Of a stretch of 64,000 nt of DNA, positions 47,050 through 57,829 are shown piece after piece; the first letter of the stretch is position 1, and each line of letters starts with the position of its first letter. The stretch is from Pisolithus tinctorius (Eukaryota > Basidiomycota > Agaricomycetes > Boletales > Pisolithaceae), in contig JANFAH010000019.1 in NCBI GenBank assembly GCA_024663395.1, forward strand, positions 1,116,001 to 1,180,000, in the 5' to 3' direction. Made by a program: the position numbers and the translations under genes. Below the pieces are notes generated by a model. It had not been told where the DNA came from and ran no database searches. It saw only the letters and a program-made list of their open reading frames with translations.

Positions 47050-47622
47050 TTATAGTACAATGCAGGGTAGACAGGGGTCTACCATAAAAGGAAAAGGGAA
47101 AGAGAAACATATGGAATGCAAGTCCAACCAGTGGCTTGTGAGTAAGGGGAATGCCTCAGGAGGCGAGACAAAGTGTGAGGCATAATGTAAGCATCTGCAA
47201 GAGGAAACAATGTGAGCACAACATAACAGTTGGCATCTAGCTGGGCATCTACCCATTTTGACTTTGCCAGTTTTCCAATCTATCAGCAGGTTGTGCTGAT
47301 GTAACCAGGTATGTCCCAGGATTATGGTACTACCTCCTAGATCAGTTATTTCAGCAAGAAGTTCCTTGTGATGGTCAAGGTACGAGACTCTAAGGTGAGC
47401 CTGATGTGTAATCCTTCCAGCGGAATTTGGTGATCCATCGACATTAAATACGTCAACTGCTCTTGGCAGTGCTATCTTTGGAATCCGGTTCCTTTCGACA
47501 AAGTCCTTATCTATAAACACCCCAGTGGCACCACTATTGAGTAGCACATTCACCTTGAACGCTGAACCAGCATTCATCTGCAAAACTAAAGGGACCTCCA
47601 CAGAATCTTTCAGGTTCAGCAT
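47050..47622 (-). pseudogene. Gypsy D protease with altered active site
   Basis: It reads LVLQMNAGSAFKVNVLLNSG, ATGVFIDKDFVERNRIPK, DVFNVDGSPNSAGRITH and IILGHTWLHQHNLLIDW, so the fold is clearly retropepsin. The catalytic DSG reads NSG, with the Asp replaced by Asn, as a G-to-A change would give. After GRCP the frame enters unrelated sequence. Confidence 0.7.
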
Positions 47623-48029
47623 GCATCAGGTTTCAGACCATATGGAGGTCTTTGCACTACTACCCTCAGGATCCAGGAGATCGAAAGAAACATTTTTTTG
47701 TGTTTTATTGCAAGCAGAATTAAGCAGACTTAGTTTTACATCTGGTCCTGAGCCCTTTCAGGACTCCACCTCAGATGGTGTGAAAGTAGGAGAAGAAGAA
47801 ACCAATTCTGAACCATTAAATAACTCCTGTGGTTCTTCAACATCAAGAAAGGAGAAATGATTGAAAGAAACCATGGGTACACTATTTTTGGTATTTTTAT
47901 TTTCAACTTTTGTATTTTCTTTTGTGTTTTTAAGTCTGTAGGTAGAACGAAAACCATAAGAAGAAGAAACAGAAGCAGAAGAGGAGACAGGAACAAATGT
48001 CCATATGCTAGAGTCTGCAGGACCCGATT

Positions 48030-49025
48030 TCACTGCAGCTCTGATTCTTTTAACTGGTTTATGTGAGCAACAATCTGTTTGAAGCTCATCCCCTCCATTG
48101 CTTTCAGGTGGGGGTCAGGTCCAGTGTCAGTATTTACAGCCCTGACAGGGCATCCTTGGGGTTGTGCCTGTTTAGGGCACTCGCTTTGGTAATGGCCCTT
48201 AAGGCTGCATCCAAAGCACATGATATGGGACTTGTCCTTAGGGGGTCCCTTCCCCTTTCCTTGGCAAGGAGCAGCACCTATGTCCATTGGAGTGCCAGCT
48301 CCAGGTTGCATTCCTGTGGTGGTGAAGCCACAGGGTTGATTCTGAGGCCATACCCTCGAGGAGGAGGCCATCATATAGCAGTGGTTTTCAAAACTTCCAG
48401 CCACCAACCAGAGCTCCATTATGTACTCCTTGTACATGTCTTTTCTTTTTCCTAGGTGATGCATGAGGTGGAGCACCTTGGGGTTTATGGCCTGTTCTAG
48501 GCACAGGATGGCCAAATCATTGGAAGCACTCAGCATGAGCTTCCAACTATCGAACTCCACCAAGAAGGTGTCCATTCAAGACTGTCCCTGCATCGCCTTT
48601 TGCATTTTCTTCTAGGCCCAATCCCCATTGTTCATGGGCTGGAAGTGAGAGTTTAGGTCAGCCACCATGTCATCGATGGTAGGCCAATTTGCATTAGCCA
48701 AGTGGAAGTCCAGCTTGGCACAGGCATAACTGCCAGCTATCGGACTGGTCATCCAGGTCCAGAAAGCCATGCAGTCCTGGCTTGTATAGCGGTGGATGGC
48801 TGCTTTACAGTAGGCTCTCATTTTGATTACCCACTCTTTGTACTTGGCCATGGAACTGTCAAAAGTTCCAGGCTCAGTGACACCCCTCTTTGTGGGGTCG
48901 AAGTTTGTAGTTTGTGCCACAGCTGGTGCTGGGATGTACTGCTGCATTGCTTGTGCCATAGCCACTGCCATGGCTTGAACCATTGCATAATCAATGGCAG
49001 GCAGCTGGGGCTGGTTGGGGTCCAT
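48030..49025 (-). pseudogene. Gypsy D gag with zinc knuckle
   Basis: It starts MDPNQPQLPAIDYAMVQAMA. The capsid part shows VTEPGTFDSSMAKYKEWV and FWTWMTSPIAGSYACAKLDF, matching the SEWW...GPVAGRFAQAKF pattern of the chromovirus gag. A break near 48600 separates it from MDTFLVEFDSWKLMLSAS and the knuckle CFGCSLKGHYQSEC (CX2CX4HX4C), which ends at 48030. Confidence 0.7.
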
Positions 49026-49041
49026 TTCAGCTTGTTAGCAG

Positions 49042-49503
49042 TGTAGGAATAGGTAAAATGATAAACCTAGAAATAGTAACTGTTAGTGGGTGAGTAAACT
49101 CTCGACCCAAAAGGGAGATCCTGTGTGGAGAAAGAAAAGTGTAGTGAAAAGTGTAAAAATGCGAACTAGAAAAGCAGACTTAGCTCTGTCTGTCTAATAA
49201 CCCCTGCCAGTCCTCCTGGCACTTTGGGTACTCCCCAAAGTAATAAATCTAACTTCAAAAACTCGCCAAATTGCGAGACAAAATCACCCTACTACTGAGG
49301 GCCTGTGACATGGATTGGTTGTTATGGTAAACTGAACTCGTGTGAACACAGCGCACGTGCTTTGTCAGCAATGCGGCTGCTCGCCACTAAGTCCAGTGGT
49401 ACAATGCAAAAACAAAAGAAGGAAATAAAACAAAGAAAACTCTCCACCCCTGAACTCATGACCCAAACTGCTTCTCCTAGGGAACTCAAACTCATTCCCT
49501 ACA
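49042..49503 (-). repeat. 3' LTR of element E
   Basis: It is 462 bp, TGTAGG...CCTACA, and about 97% identical by eye to the right LTR. Most differences are transitions at CpG in one copy, for example GCGCACGTG against GTGCATGTG. It abuts the gag start of gypsy D. Confidence 0.8.
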
Positions 49504-50744
49504 TCTGAGGGGCAGTTTAGAATTTGACCATCCTTGGTCGCTCTCCTCCTCACACGAACATCCTCACCCTCACACCTGCTTCCCTTGACCTTTGAACATG
49601 GTGCCTTGCCCCTCTAACCTCGCACTACTTGAACACGACCCCCTTCCTTCCCAAAACACGCTCCTGATCTCACTGAACAACCCTCTTCATCCTCAAAACC
49701 TTTCACCCTCAGACACAACTCTCTCTGCCCACACACACTACCTGGCCTCTTGAACACACTCCCTGCCTCTTGAACACTCCTCTCAAAACCCAAATCTCAC
49801 ACCAAATGATGACGGAGATAAACTCCAGGAAAATGAACAAGTGAGTGACAAACCAAGTGCAGAGCAAGTCAATGACTGCTCTTCGAGGCACAGTCTCTGT
49901 GTGAATGGTAACATGGTGTGATGCAGTGCCGCAGCTGGTACAGCGGACACTGGCCCTCTACAAGGCAGCCCAAAGACGTATTTATGTACCTAAAACAAAT
50001 CTCCATCAGTCGTGTATTTACTATCCTTATATGCTTATGTGCTCTCGACTACTGCTCATCCTTAAGACGATTTAGCACCAAGAAAAACAACGGAACTTGA
50101 AACTACAAATCAGAGTGAGTAGAATCACCCCAAGACTAGTATGACTTGGTTGAACAAAGTCGCTCGAGGCAAAACTCGTATTAAAGAAAACTATATATCA
50201 ATACTCTCACTGGGACTTTTGCTTCATCCACTTGTCCCATTCCTATTTTCACAGCCTCGACTCCCTGTGCATGTGCACACTTGATTTCTCATACTTCATC
50301 TGGTGGCCAAAGCCCTTGTGCTAAGTGTCACCAAACGACCTCAAGTCGCCCATCTTTGTTCACCTCTTTTTTGACCCTAGAAACAAAGTATCCTGACATA
50401 GTATAAGCTCAAAGTAAAACAAAACCTGTCACCTTAGTTTTGTAGATCCTTGAGCCTCCTTCGGAGATAGGTCTTCGACTCCAACAGGTGTATGCACTGA
50501 CTTCATTCGATCTTGACCTCGAGAAGCTTTCACAGTCAAGGTTCATCCTCGCAACTCGACAGTCACCCTTGACCACAGCTGACCATTCATGTTCACACTC
50601 GTCAAATACCCTAACACTAATCAGTTGTAAGTAACTTGTCACGAAAATAAAAGGAGACAAGGAGCGCTTGGGCTCTGGGTGTGAATTCTGTTTTTCTGGG
50701 AGTTGATCCACTTCGAGGTGACTTAAAACTTTGCCTGTACTTCG
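49504..50744. other. Element E 3' region without recognised gene
   Basis: The region has pyrimidine-rich CCTC repeats at 49560-49760 and a minus frame at 50409-50927 that overlaps a degenerate module. No pol motif or purine-rich tract next to the LTR was seen. Confidence 0.35.
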
Positions 50745-51700
50745 TAGTCTTTCACGCAATCTAGAATAACCCAGCCATAAGTAAAACACTTGGAGACAAA
50801 AATAAAACTTTGGGCCATTGAGCCCTCTCAGCGTGTCTCTGAGATCTCTTGCATGTCTTGCATGGTCTTGTGTTGCTGCAGCTAGCCACTGTAGGCCAAC
50901 TCGAAGCCTTTGTACCTGTAAATGCAACTGTCCTCAGCTGAAGTTGTTGCATATCATTTTAGATCTGTGGGTACTCTGCTCGAAGCTGGTAGTGGAATCT
51001 CATATAGCGATCACCATTTGTTGTAGGTACCTGTTTCCCCTAGAATAATGCAGACATAAGTAAAGCACTTCAAAATCAAAATGAAAGCTCGAGCTGTCAA
51101 GCTCAGAGTCTGCGCCCATCATGCTTCGCCTCCATTGAACGATGCTTCCTATTTTGCACAGCTGTCGATCCACATCCAGTCCTGTCATTGTTGCTAATAT
51201 CCACCATGCCACCTCCCGGCCTTCATCATCAAACATCTCTTTCCCTTCGATACTGTGCTGTAATGTTAGCATTCTTTCTCTTGTGTACTGTACCCATTCC
51301 CCCCATTCATAGTAGTATCACTGTGCCGCACCATGTCGCTCCACACCAACAGTCTGCTGTCCCTTCTCATATGCAACTTCCCATCCTCAAACCCTAGCCA
51401 CTTGGACAGCACTCACACTCCCTCGTAGACACCGGATTTCCCTATAGTAATGTCACTGTAAGTGAAACGACACAGAATGAAAGAGAAATAATGAGCTGTT
51501 GAGCTCAGCACGTGAATCTCCTTCATCTCTCCTCCTTTGAACGACTTCTATTGCTTCAAATGACCATCGATTGCCAGTGAACCGCATCACTGTCCCTTGT
51601 ACTCTTGTTGCCTCTCCCAGTCACTCACATGTTCTTTGTACCCCTAAACCCAATAGCACATGTCCATACTCACCATGTACTCCTGTAAAGTCCCAGCAAT
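50745..51700 (-). repeat. Left part of the element E module array (three modules)
   Basis: Module junctions lie near 50750, 51040 and 51435, with the same TTTTACTTATG...ATTCTAG block and the same preceding hairpin (GAGCTTGACAGCTC type) as in 58330-60070. The GT at the intron-like start is lost in some copies. The chromovirus is inserted just to the right, at 51744. Confidence 0.55.
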
Positions 51701-51743
51701 GAACCCATTCTCCATTCATAACAAAGAGCACCTGTCCTTCGAC

Positions 51744-52120
51744 TGTGATGAGACCTAAACAACAGGGTTTGTTGTAGGCTTGCACCAAGAACCAACAGAA
51801 GAGAAGAGGGAGAGAAAGGAGGAGACGGCTTAGAAGCAAGCGGCTTTAGGACTCGAAGACCCAAATGAACTAGCTTAGAGCTAGTTGGGTGATTGAGTGA
51901 CGATACTTATACTATGGTACATGAGGCTATGGTGAGGCGTACATGAGGTTCGTGACATCATAGTGATGTCATAACGATATCATAGTGGAGCAGAACGTAC
52001 TAGAAGGAGAAGGCATGGCAGAGGTGAGGCGAGGCCTAGACCGGAGCCCGGGCCGAGTCCAAGAGACAAGATAAGATGAAAAGAAAAGAGAAGAAAGGAA
52101 AAAGAGTACGTATCGTAACA
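51744..52120 (-). repeat. Chromovirus 3' LTR (377 bp)
   Basis: It differs from the 5' LTR by 12 substitutions, all C/T or G/A at CpG positions, and by the 18-bp indel near 52070. The ends TGT/ACA and the TCGAC duplication are intact. Confidence 0.95.
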
Positions 52121-52131
52121 CTATCCCCTCC

Positions 52132-55100
52132 TCAGAAATCGACTTCCAGGCGATTGAAGGTAGGAACAGTGTCAGTAAAGTTCTCTAGAGGCCTGAAGAG
52201 GGAGGAAAAGAGAGAAGAGTCCATGCCATGGAGTTTTCGGGGGGCAGAGGGGTTACGACGGTGGAAGTCCTTGACGGCGCCAGGGGCAGACTTTAGGGCG
52301 GACTCAGGTTCCCAAGTGCGATCCTTGTCATGGTAGCCCTTCCAATGGACGAGGTATTCAAGCCTGTTCCGTTTTAGGCGAGAATCAGTGACATAATCCA
52401 CCTCAAACTCCTCGTCGCCCTCGTGCCCTACCACCGGTCCTGGGCGAGTGACAGTTTGGCCCTCCAAAGGCCCTTTGTATGGTTTTACCCGAGAAACATT
52501 AACGACCGGATGGATTTTGAGGGTCTTTGGGAGTTTCAATTCTACCACATTGGGTTTTAATGAAACAACCTTGTAAGGGCCGATCCAGCGTTCCATGAGT
52601 TTCCTGGAGGGGTGACCAGAGAGGGAGATGCAGGAGGTCTCCAGCCAAACCATGTCACCAACCGAGTAGGAGGGGGCGTCAGAGCGAGACGCATCTGCAG
52701 ACACCTTCATTCGTTCTGCGGCTTTGTCCAAAGCCTTCTTTGTGTCCTCCAAAACCTTAGCGAGGTCGACAGCATGATCTGTAGCTGCCTCTGCCTTGGA
52801 AAGGAAGGGTTCCACGCCCATCCTGGGGGTGTAGGAACGAGTAACCGAGAAGGGACTTTTGCCAGTAGACTCCTGTCACTTGTTATTATAGGAGAACTGG
52901 GCGACCTTAAGCCAAGAAGGCCAAGAATCCTGTTGGTCATTGACAAAGAGGCGGAGATACTGCTGCAGGTCCTGGTTAAGGCGTTCTGTCTGGCCATCTG
53001 TTTGAGGATGGAAGGCGGTGGAGAGCTTGGGTTTGACCCCAAGCATTTTGCAAAGCTCAGTGGTGAAAGCACTGGAAAACTGGGGGCCCCAATCCGAGAT
53101 GACGGAGGAGGGTAGTCCGTGCTGGGTCCACACATGATCCCGAAAGAGTTCCGCAGTTTGAAGCGAGGAAACCTCTTTGGTAGTGGGGGCAAAGACCACC
53201 TCCTTCGAAAACCTATCTACCACCACCATGATGTTGTCAAAGCCCTGTGCCTCCGGTAGCTCCATGAAGTCAACCGAGATATCAGTCCAAGGTCATTTTG
53301 GGACAGGATTCGGAAGGAGTTTTCCTGGAGGAGGAACCCTAGAACTCTTAGCCATTTGGCAGCAGTGACACGCCGAGACGTAGTCTTTAACAGTGGTGGT
53401 CATTCCAGGCCAAACATAGTTGCGGGAGACGAGCTCCAGAGTTTTCTTCCATCCAGGGTGTCCTGCAAACGGGGTGTCGTGGTGTTTTTGAAGGCAGTGA
53501 ACCCTGACAGCAGGCGGAACATAGACCTTCTCCTGACAGATGTACAGTCCCTCCTTAAGGACAGACCCCTCTGGTTGCAGTGTTACCGAGGAGGCAGATT
53601 TCAGAGTGAGAACGAGATCAACATCCTCTCCTACCATCAGGGTAGCTGCTACCCTGGAGGGGTCTAGCATCGTGACCCCTTGATTATCTGACTCTTTCGG
53701 CTCGTGATCCTCCCTTCTAGAAAGGGCGTCAGCTTTAGCCATTGAAGACCCGGGCTTGTACACCAGCTTGTAGTTGAAGCGAGAGAGGTACTGGGCCCAG
53801 CGTGCCTGGCGACGGTCCAGGTTTTGCGCCTTCATGAAATACTGGAGATTTGCATGATCTGTCCAGATCTCAAACTGATAAGGGGTGGCCTCGAGGTAGT
53901 GTCACCATGTTTCCAGGGCACGAATTATGGCCAACATTTCCTTGTCAAAGACCTGATAATTTCGTTCGGGAGGGGACATGGAATGGGAGTAGAAGGTGAC
54001 AGGTCGCCAGAGGTCATCTTCACACTTCACAGAGAGGACAGCACCGGTGGCAAAGTCAGAAGCATCAGTCTCTAGACAAAACTCCTTGTCCTGATCCGGG
54101 AATGCAAGGACAGGGGCGGTGGTAAAAGCGAGTTTCAAAGCGTCGAAGGCTTGCTGTTCTCGGGGTCCCCAGGTCCAGAGTTGATCCTTTTTTGTGAGGT
54201 CATTGAGTGGACGAGCGACTTGTGCAAAGTCCTTGATGAAGCAACGATAGAAGTTCGCTAGCCCCAAGAAAGCTTGTACCGAGCGGACCTTCGTAGGAAC
54301 CGGCCACTCGGTTATGGCCTTGACCTTATTCTCATCCATACTGACTCCTTCAGTTCCAACCACCATGCCCAAGAACTCTACCCGCTTCTGTTTGAAGAAG
54401 CATTTCTCCGGTTTGATGAAGAGGTCGTTTTCCTCCAACCTCCTTAGTACCTCCAGGACTATTCTGTCATGCTCCCTCTCATCATCCGTTTTCGTGAAGA
54501 TCATCAGGTCGTCGATATAGACCACAAGGACGTCCTCCATATCACTGAAGATATCATTCATCATGTTTTGGAAGGTGGACGGCGAGTTGCAGAGGCCAAA
54601 GTACATGACCAGTGGTTCGTAAGCGCCTTTATGAGTAACAAAGGTGGCTTTCCACTCGTCTCCTTCCTTGACACGGACATTGTTGTATCCCCATCGGAGA
54701 TCCATCTTGGTGAAGAGCTTACAGCCCTTGAGCTTATCGACGAGCTGAGAAATGAGGGGGAGAGGGTAGGCATTCTTGACCGTATGTTCATTAAGATAGC
54801 GGTAGTCCTGTACCATACGTTTCTTCCCATCTTTCTTTGGAACGAAGAACACGGGGGATGTCTGAGGGGACTTCGAGGGACGGATGTATCCTTTTCGTAA
54901 CTGATCCTCAAGGAAATCTGACACCTCCTTTTGTTCCTCGACAGAGAGTGGAATGAGACGACCACGTTTGGGAGTGAAGGTTTCTTTAAGATCGATGGCG
55001 TGATCCCAAGGTTTACGAAGTGGCATCCTTTCTGACTCTTCCTTCGAGAACACCTTCAGGTACTGATGGTACTCCTTCGGAACGAGCTCCTCAGTAGTGC

Positions 55101-55839
55101 CGGTTCGAACCCTGGTGGAGCAGAGCTTCGGATAGAGGTACTCCATGTCCTGCACCTCTCGCTCCTCTGCCATTCTTTCTGCTCTTGTCCTTGGGGCCAG
55201 ATCATGACACTCGCGGGGACACCGGGACAACTTCACCTGCTTGGTTTCCCAACACACCTCTGGATTGTGTTTTCGTAGCCAAGTGTAGCCGAGTATGAGG
55301 GGGTGCGTGCTGAGTGTGGTGACCTGAGCCCAGACAGACTCTCGGTGGCCCTGATAGTTCATAACGAGAGAGGCGACGTGGGTGATATTGCTTGCCACGT
55401 TAGGGGTTCCATCGACATTAAGGACGGCGACAGGGCGACCAAGCTCGATCAGGGGAACATCGTTTTCATCAGCCCATTTCTTGTCCAAGAAGGTGTCGTT
55501 GGCTCCTGAATCCACCAACGCTTTTACACTCCATTTCTTTTCTCGTCCTTCCAACACTACCTCCAACTCCAACTCTGCCCTTGGATCTGCTGTTCTTATT
55601 TTCGGGGTTTCTTTTGTTCTCTGGATAGGCGTGTTTTTATTTTTATCGCAAGAGGAATTAAGCACCGGTAGTTTTACATCTGTGGCCGCGCCCACTGGGG
55701 TCGCCTCTTCAGATGGTACAGTAACCTCCGAGTTAAATATATCCTGCTCGGTAGAGAAATCGTTAACACCTAAGACAGCAAACTTATTATAAACGTAGCC
55801 AGTGGAGACCCGATCCTCTACTGGCTGAACTCTTTTCCC
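52132..55839 (-). pseudogene. Chromovirus pol: protease, RT, RNase H, integrase, chromodomain
   Basis: One frame runs to 52132 with three TGA stops (53902, 53293, 52876). Protease has ALVDSGANDTFLDKKW. RT has KKDGKKRMVQDYRYLN, YPLPLISQLVDKL, LRWGYNNVRVKEGDEWKATF and VVYIDDLMIF (YIDD). RNase H has CLETDASDFATGAVLS. Integrase has an HHCC zinc region (HHDTPFAGHPGW ... CHCCQ), and the DDE residues in TDISVDF, VISDWGPQF and FHPQTDGQTERLN. The C-terminal chromodomain reads EVDYVTDSRLKRNRLEYLVH, WKGYHDKDRTWEPES and would direct integration to marked chromatin. Each stop stands where CGA (Arg) is expected, so the enzyme set is otherwise complete. Confidence 0.9.
55797..55839 (-). promoter_or_regulatory. 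Predicted -1 ribosomal frameshift site between gag and pol
   Basis: On the minus strand, in the gag frame, the heptamer G-GGA-AAA (55839-55833) is followed by a 6-nt spacer. A stem-loop comes next: AGCCAGT pairs with ACTGGCT, then one mismatch, then GAG with CTC, and an 8-nt loop. A -1 shift here enters the pol frame, which is open from this point with no ATG before the protease. Confidence 0.75.
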
Positions 55840-56876
55840 TGGCTCTTCATCTCGTTGACCTGTTTGTCATAGAAGAAAGCCTGCATCTCTTCAAATGACA
55901 TCTGGCAGAGGGCAGTCTCCTGTGCCTCCTGCGTTACCTCCCATATGTTGGGTCTAGCGGGACCCTTTCCTTTGACCCGGGGACAATCTCGTTTGTAATG
56001 ATTTCCCTGGCAGTCAAAGCACTTGATATGAGAAGGGACGGGGCGAGTAGGGAACTGAGCGGCGCTTATTTCCATAGGGGCGCCATGACTGGGTTGGGTA
56101 CCAGTAGGAGTAAAGTGAGGGGGGTATGAGGGGCGATTATAGGAAGAGCGGGGAGCGGGTTCATCGGGATAGTGATTGTACAGAAGCTTGAAGCGGTCCC
56201 TGGCCAGGGCAGCTTCTCGGAATGCGATGGTCATCTGGAGATAGTTGCCCTGAGTGTACCCCCTCCTTAGGGCTTCTTTCACGATGGCGGGATGGACAGC
56301 GTTTTCCAGCAAGAAGCCGGCGGTTTCATCAGTGACATGTCCCTGTACCTTGAGGGACTCGAACTTGGTGTAGAACTCTTCATACCGAGAGTTCCCCTGG
56401 CGCATAGTGCGCATCTGAGCTTTGGCCCATTCTACATCCGTTTGAGGGGCAAAGAACCTGTCAATATCCTCTATCATTTCGGCCGTGTCAGGCCATACTC
56501 CAGTGACGATTGCGAGTGAAAACTTGGCCTGAGCAAATCTTCCAGCTACAGGGCCTGTCATACGGGACCATACCACAGTACACTTATCTTGGGCGGTGGG
56601 CAAGGCGGTCCTATTCTGTGCGACCCACACCTTCATCTTCACCCACCATTCTGAAAACTTGGCACGATCACTGGCATACTGACCCGGGTCGGCCATCACC
56701 TCTATCCTTCTTTGGATAACATCTGCGGGGAGGGCGTTCCACTGATTACGCTGGCCCTCGATGGCTGTGATTGTTCCTTGAGTGTCCCTTAGCTCATTGC
56801 TTAACCTGTAATTTTCATCTCGAAGAGCATCGAGAGTGTCGCGGAGCTCGGTAAGTTGGTCCTGGATGCCTTCCAT
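55818..56876 (-). CDS. Chromovirus gag (352 aa)
   Basis: Gag forms the particle that packages the RNA. It starts at ATG 56876 (MEGIQDQLTELRDTLDALRD) with a coiled-coil of about 45 residues. The capsid part shows YASDRAKFSEWWVKMKVWVA, GPVAGRFAQAKFSL, RFFAPQTDVEWAKAQ and YEEFYTKFESLKVQG. The zinc knuckle is CFDCQGNHYKRDC, with 3 residues between the second Cys and the His instead of 4. The frame is intact. An open stretch upstream (57122-56890) is in the same frame but ends in TAA just before the ATG. The stop at 55818 lies 12 nt beyond a slippery heptamer. Confidence 0.9.
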   Translation of the reverse strand: MEGIQDQLTELRDTLDALRDENYRLSNELRDTQGTITAIEGQRNQWNALPADVIQRRIEVMADPGQYASDRAKFSEWWVKMKVWVAQNRTALPTAQDKCTVVWSRMTGPVAGRFAQAKFSLAIVTGVWPDTAEMIEDIDRFFAPQTDVEWAKAQMRTMRQGNSRYEEFYTKFESLKVQGHVTDETAGFLLENAVHPAIVKEALRRGYTQGNYLQMTIAFREAALARDRFKLLYNHYPDEPAPRSSYNRPSYPPHFTPTGTQPSHGAPMEISAAQFPTRPVPSHIKCFDCQGNHYKRDCPRVKGKGPARPNIWEVTQEAQETALCQMSFEEMQAFFYDKQVNEMKSQGKEFSQ

Positions 56877-57171
56877 AGCGATCTGGACATCTTAGGGTGT
56901 GACGGGGGCGGAGGTTGTAGCGGGGTTGCTGGGGTTCAGCGGGGAGCGAACAAGGGAAGATGGACTCGGTGGAGAAAGGGTAAGAAGGGGGTGGTGGAAG
57001 GGGGTAGAGGTCGTGGTTGAAGAGCGGAGTGAGTGAGCGGCGCTCAGGGATGTATGGGACGAAGAGGTTTGGGTCGGGTTCAGAGGCTGGGGGACTTGGT
57101 GAGTACACCCACGAGCCTTCACGGAGGAAGCGAGGAATGATGACGAATGGTGCGAGGGTACAATGAGAAAG

Positions 57172-57182
57172 AAGCTAGTTCA
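57172..57182 (-). other. Chromovirus self-primer binding site
   Basis: Minus-strand TGAACTAGCTT is 2 nt from the LTR and is the exact 11-nt complement of LTR positions 57307-57317, 35 nt after the TATA box. Tf1 and its relatives prime reverse transcription with the 5' end of their own transcript in this way. Confidence 0.75.
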
Positions 57183-57184
57183 AG

Positions 57185-57579
57185 TGTGACGAGACCTAAA
57201 CAACAGGGTTTGTTGTAGGCTCGCACCAAGAACCAACAGAAGAGAAGAGGGAGAGAAAGGAGGAGACGGCTTAGAAGCAAGTGGCTTTAGGACTCAAAGA
57301 CCCAAATGAACTAGCTTAGAGCTAGTTGGGTGATTGAGTGACGATACTTATACTATGGTACATGAGGCTATGGTGAGGCATACATGAGGTTCGTGACATC
57401 ATAGTGATGTCATAATGATATCATAGTGGAGCAGAACGTACTAGAAGGAGAAGGCACGGCGGAGGTGAGGCAAGGCCTAGACCGGAGCCTGGGCTGAGTC
57501 CAAGAGACAAGATAAGACGGAAAGATTAGATAAGATGAAAAGAAAAGAGAAGAAAGGAAAAAGAGTACATATCGTAACA
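57185..57579 (-). repeat. Chromovirus 5' LTR (395 bp)
   Basis: On the minus strand it begins TGTTACGATA and ends CTCGTCACA. TATAAGTA starts at 57352, and the presumed transcript start lies 35 nt on, at AAGCTAGTTCA (57317-57307), inside a palindrome AACTAGCT-TAG-AGCTAGTT. It has an 18-bp duplication-like insertion relative to the other LTR. Confidence 0.95.
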
Positions 57580-57829
57580 TCGACTCGAGAACAGATGGTG
57601 AGGCACTCAAGTTCATATGAGTCAAATGGGGTGTTGAACACTGATAGGATGGATTAAGTGTTGGGTGTGGATGTGACATAGGGACTGAGTGGCTGCACAG
57701 AGCTGCGTAACCTGCAGTGATATTCGGTTGTGGCACATATGGGAGGGAGAGCACAGTGTAGAGGTTCGCTTGACATGGCAGAAGAGTAAGAGGGACGGGG
57801 GACGAGTCTGCCCCTGGTCAGGCTGTCTC

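Larger units (their letters stand above)
47050..49025 (-). mobile_element. Gypsy D: old relative of the chromovirus, gag and protease only
   Basis: Minus-strand gag and protease are recognisable. The spacer between them (near 47700) shares GCAAG.GGAATTAAGCA and TAGTTTTACATCTG with the chromovirus at 51744-57579, so the two belong to the same lineage. RT and later parts are missing, replaced by plus-oriented LTR-like DNA. The upstream LTR is missing too: the gag ATG at 49025 lies 17 bp from the LTR of a different element. Confidence 0.7.
51744..57579 (-). mobile_element. Chromovirus: full-length Ty3/gypsy element with chromodomain (5.84 kb)
   Basis: LTRs lie at 51744-52120 and 57185-57579 with the 5-bp target duplication TCGAC (51739-51743 and 57580-57584). 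Minus order is 5' LTR, self-primer site, gag, frameshift site, protease, RT, RNase H, integrase, chromodomain, 3' LTR. It is the youngest element here and retains high CpG. Pol has one open frame except for three TGA codons, so it is recently inactivated. It is inserted in element E. Confidence 0.95.
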
